Origin: Avelusimicrobium sp963660385
GTDB taxonomy: Bacteria > Elusimicrobiota > Elusimicrobia > Elusimicrobiales > Elusimicrobiaceae
DNA length: 23,074 nucleotides
Direction: 5' to 3'
NCBI GenBank assembly: GCA_963660385.1
Contig: CAVKWQ010000025.1
Location: forward strand, 1-23,074
Shown in pieces: positions 22,865 to 23,074 of this stretch; positions within the stretch are counted from its first letter, which is position 1; each line of letters opens with the position of its first letter. A program made the position numbers and the translations under genes. Below the pieces are notes generated by a model. It made no database searches. It was not told where the DNA came from and was given only the letters and a program-made list of their open reading frames with translations.

Positions 22865-22873
22865 ATTATTGTT

Positions 22874-22909
22874 GTCATTCCCGAGTGTCGTAGTCGGGAA
22901 TCTGTTGTT
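22874..22909 (+). repeat. palindromic element 6
   Basis: GTC, arm ATTCCCGA, 9-nt loop GTGTCGTAG, arm TCGGGAAT, then CTGTTGTT. It starts 45 nt after element 5. Confidence 0.9.
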
Positions 22910-22937
22910 TGTCGTTTCCTTTTTTATAACGACGACT

Positions 22938-22970
22938 CCCCGAACCCTGCGGGCCGCCAATTCCTCGGGG
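22938..22970 (-). repeat. diverged palindromic element carrying the GC-rich insert
   Basis: Arms CCCCGA (22938-22943) and TCGGGG (22965-22970). The loop holds the inverted copy (22943-22958) of a 16-bp sequence that reads GGCGGCCCGCAGGGTT on the minus strand. The outer GTC and CTR flanks are not clear. Confidence 0.6.
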
Positions 22971-22980
22971 TAAAAAAGAG

Positions 22981-23020
22981 GTCATTCTGAACAGGCGGCC
23001 CGCAGGGTTTTCAGAATCTA
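22981..23020 (+). repeat. palindromic element 7 with a 16-nt insert in its loop
   Basis: GTC, arm ATTCTGAA (22984-22991), 18-nt loop CA plus GGCGGCCCGCAGGGTT (22994-23009), arm TTCAGAAT (23010-23017), then CTA. The insert is a perfect inverted copy of 22943-22958. Confidence 0.85.
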
Positions 23021-23074
23021 CTTTTTGGGCTTTTTGTCGTTGCCTTTCCGTCGTTTATTTTAAAGGGGTTGTTT

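Larger units (their letters stand above)
22522..23074. other. non-coding region packed with palindromic elements
   Basis: No convincing gene is present. The open frames here run through the palindromes on both strands, have no ribosome sites and no recognisable protein. The region holds at least seven short palindromic elements in both orientations plus a diverged eighth, a 16-bp GC-rich insert found at several places, and AT-rich spacers. The last 50 bases (from about 23021) show nothing recognisable. Confidence 0.8.

Noticed and set aside
22617..22909. Repeats considered as a CRISPR array
   Set aside because: Repeat units are not identical, the orientation changes, spacing is irregular, there are no spacers of constant length and no cas genes nearby.

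Overview
The window looks like chromosomal DNA of a gut-associated member of the Elusimicrobiota (Elusimicrobium-like). This is an inference. It rests on an orphan type IV prepilin with the MKGFTLVEMLVVVLILGIL start that is abundant in that group, balanced base composition with Gram-negative-type genes (lspA, lipoprotein, plsY), and the mix of housekeeping genes. No phage, plasmid, transposase or CRISPR array is seen. Coding density is high and nearly every gene has a recognisable family.

Layout. 1-1343 (-): an almost complete NADP-type glutamate dehydrogenase. 1430-2457 (+): a possible 33-codon small ORF with an internal repeat, a short DtxR/MntR-family metalloregulator, and a prepilin starting 1 nt after it. 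2527-10366 (+): a long, tightly coupled gene run of ileS, lspA, a TPR lipoprotein, a P1B-like ATPase with several altered signature motifs, queF, and two unassigned membrane proteins. 10387-12352 (-): a terminator, an HU-family protein, gpsA and plsY (glycerol-3-phosphate synthesis and acylation). 12432-13583 (+): a secreted trypsin-like protease with a helical insertion. 13570-16157 (-): yebC, ruvC and hflX. 16280-17887 (+): a multi-pass GT-C-like membrane protein. It converges on a (-) pair, 17917-20431, encoding UDP-xylose synthase and an FAD oxidoreductase. The two units share one terminator stem that contains both stop codons. 20537-20609 (-): tRNA-Arg(UCG) lacking an encoded CCA. 20700-22465 (+): a CpXC zinc protein and the CCA-adding/poly(A) polymerase-family enzyme. 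22491-23074: a terminator and then about 560 bases of non-coding DNA packed with palindromic repeat elements.

Functional themes. LspA is translationally coupled to a lipoprotein that it would process. GpsA and PlsY carry out consecutive steps of phospholipid precursor supply. A tRNA without CCA lies next to the enzyme family that adds CCA. UXS, the FAD enzyme and the GT-C-like protein suggest a small surface-glycan locus.

Most unusual points: (1) the repeat cluster at the right end, where at least seven copies keep perfect 8-bp arms although the arm sequence differs between copies; (2) the repeated small ORF overlapping the start of the metalloregulator; (3) the ATPase with TGN instead of TGE, CPA instead of CPC and no HP motif; (4) at least five genes with no Shine-Dalgarno sequence and a -10-like hexamer ending 6-8 nt before the ATG, as expected for leaderless mRNAs. 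All family calls were made by reading motifs; no database search was run.
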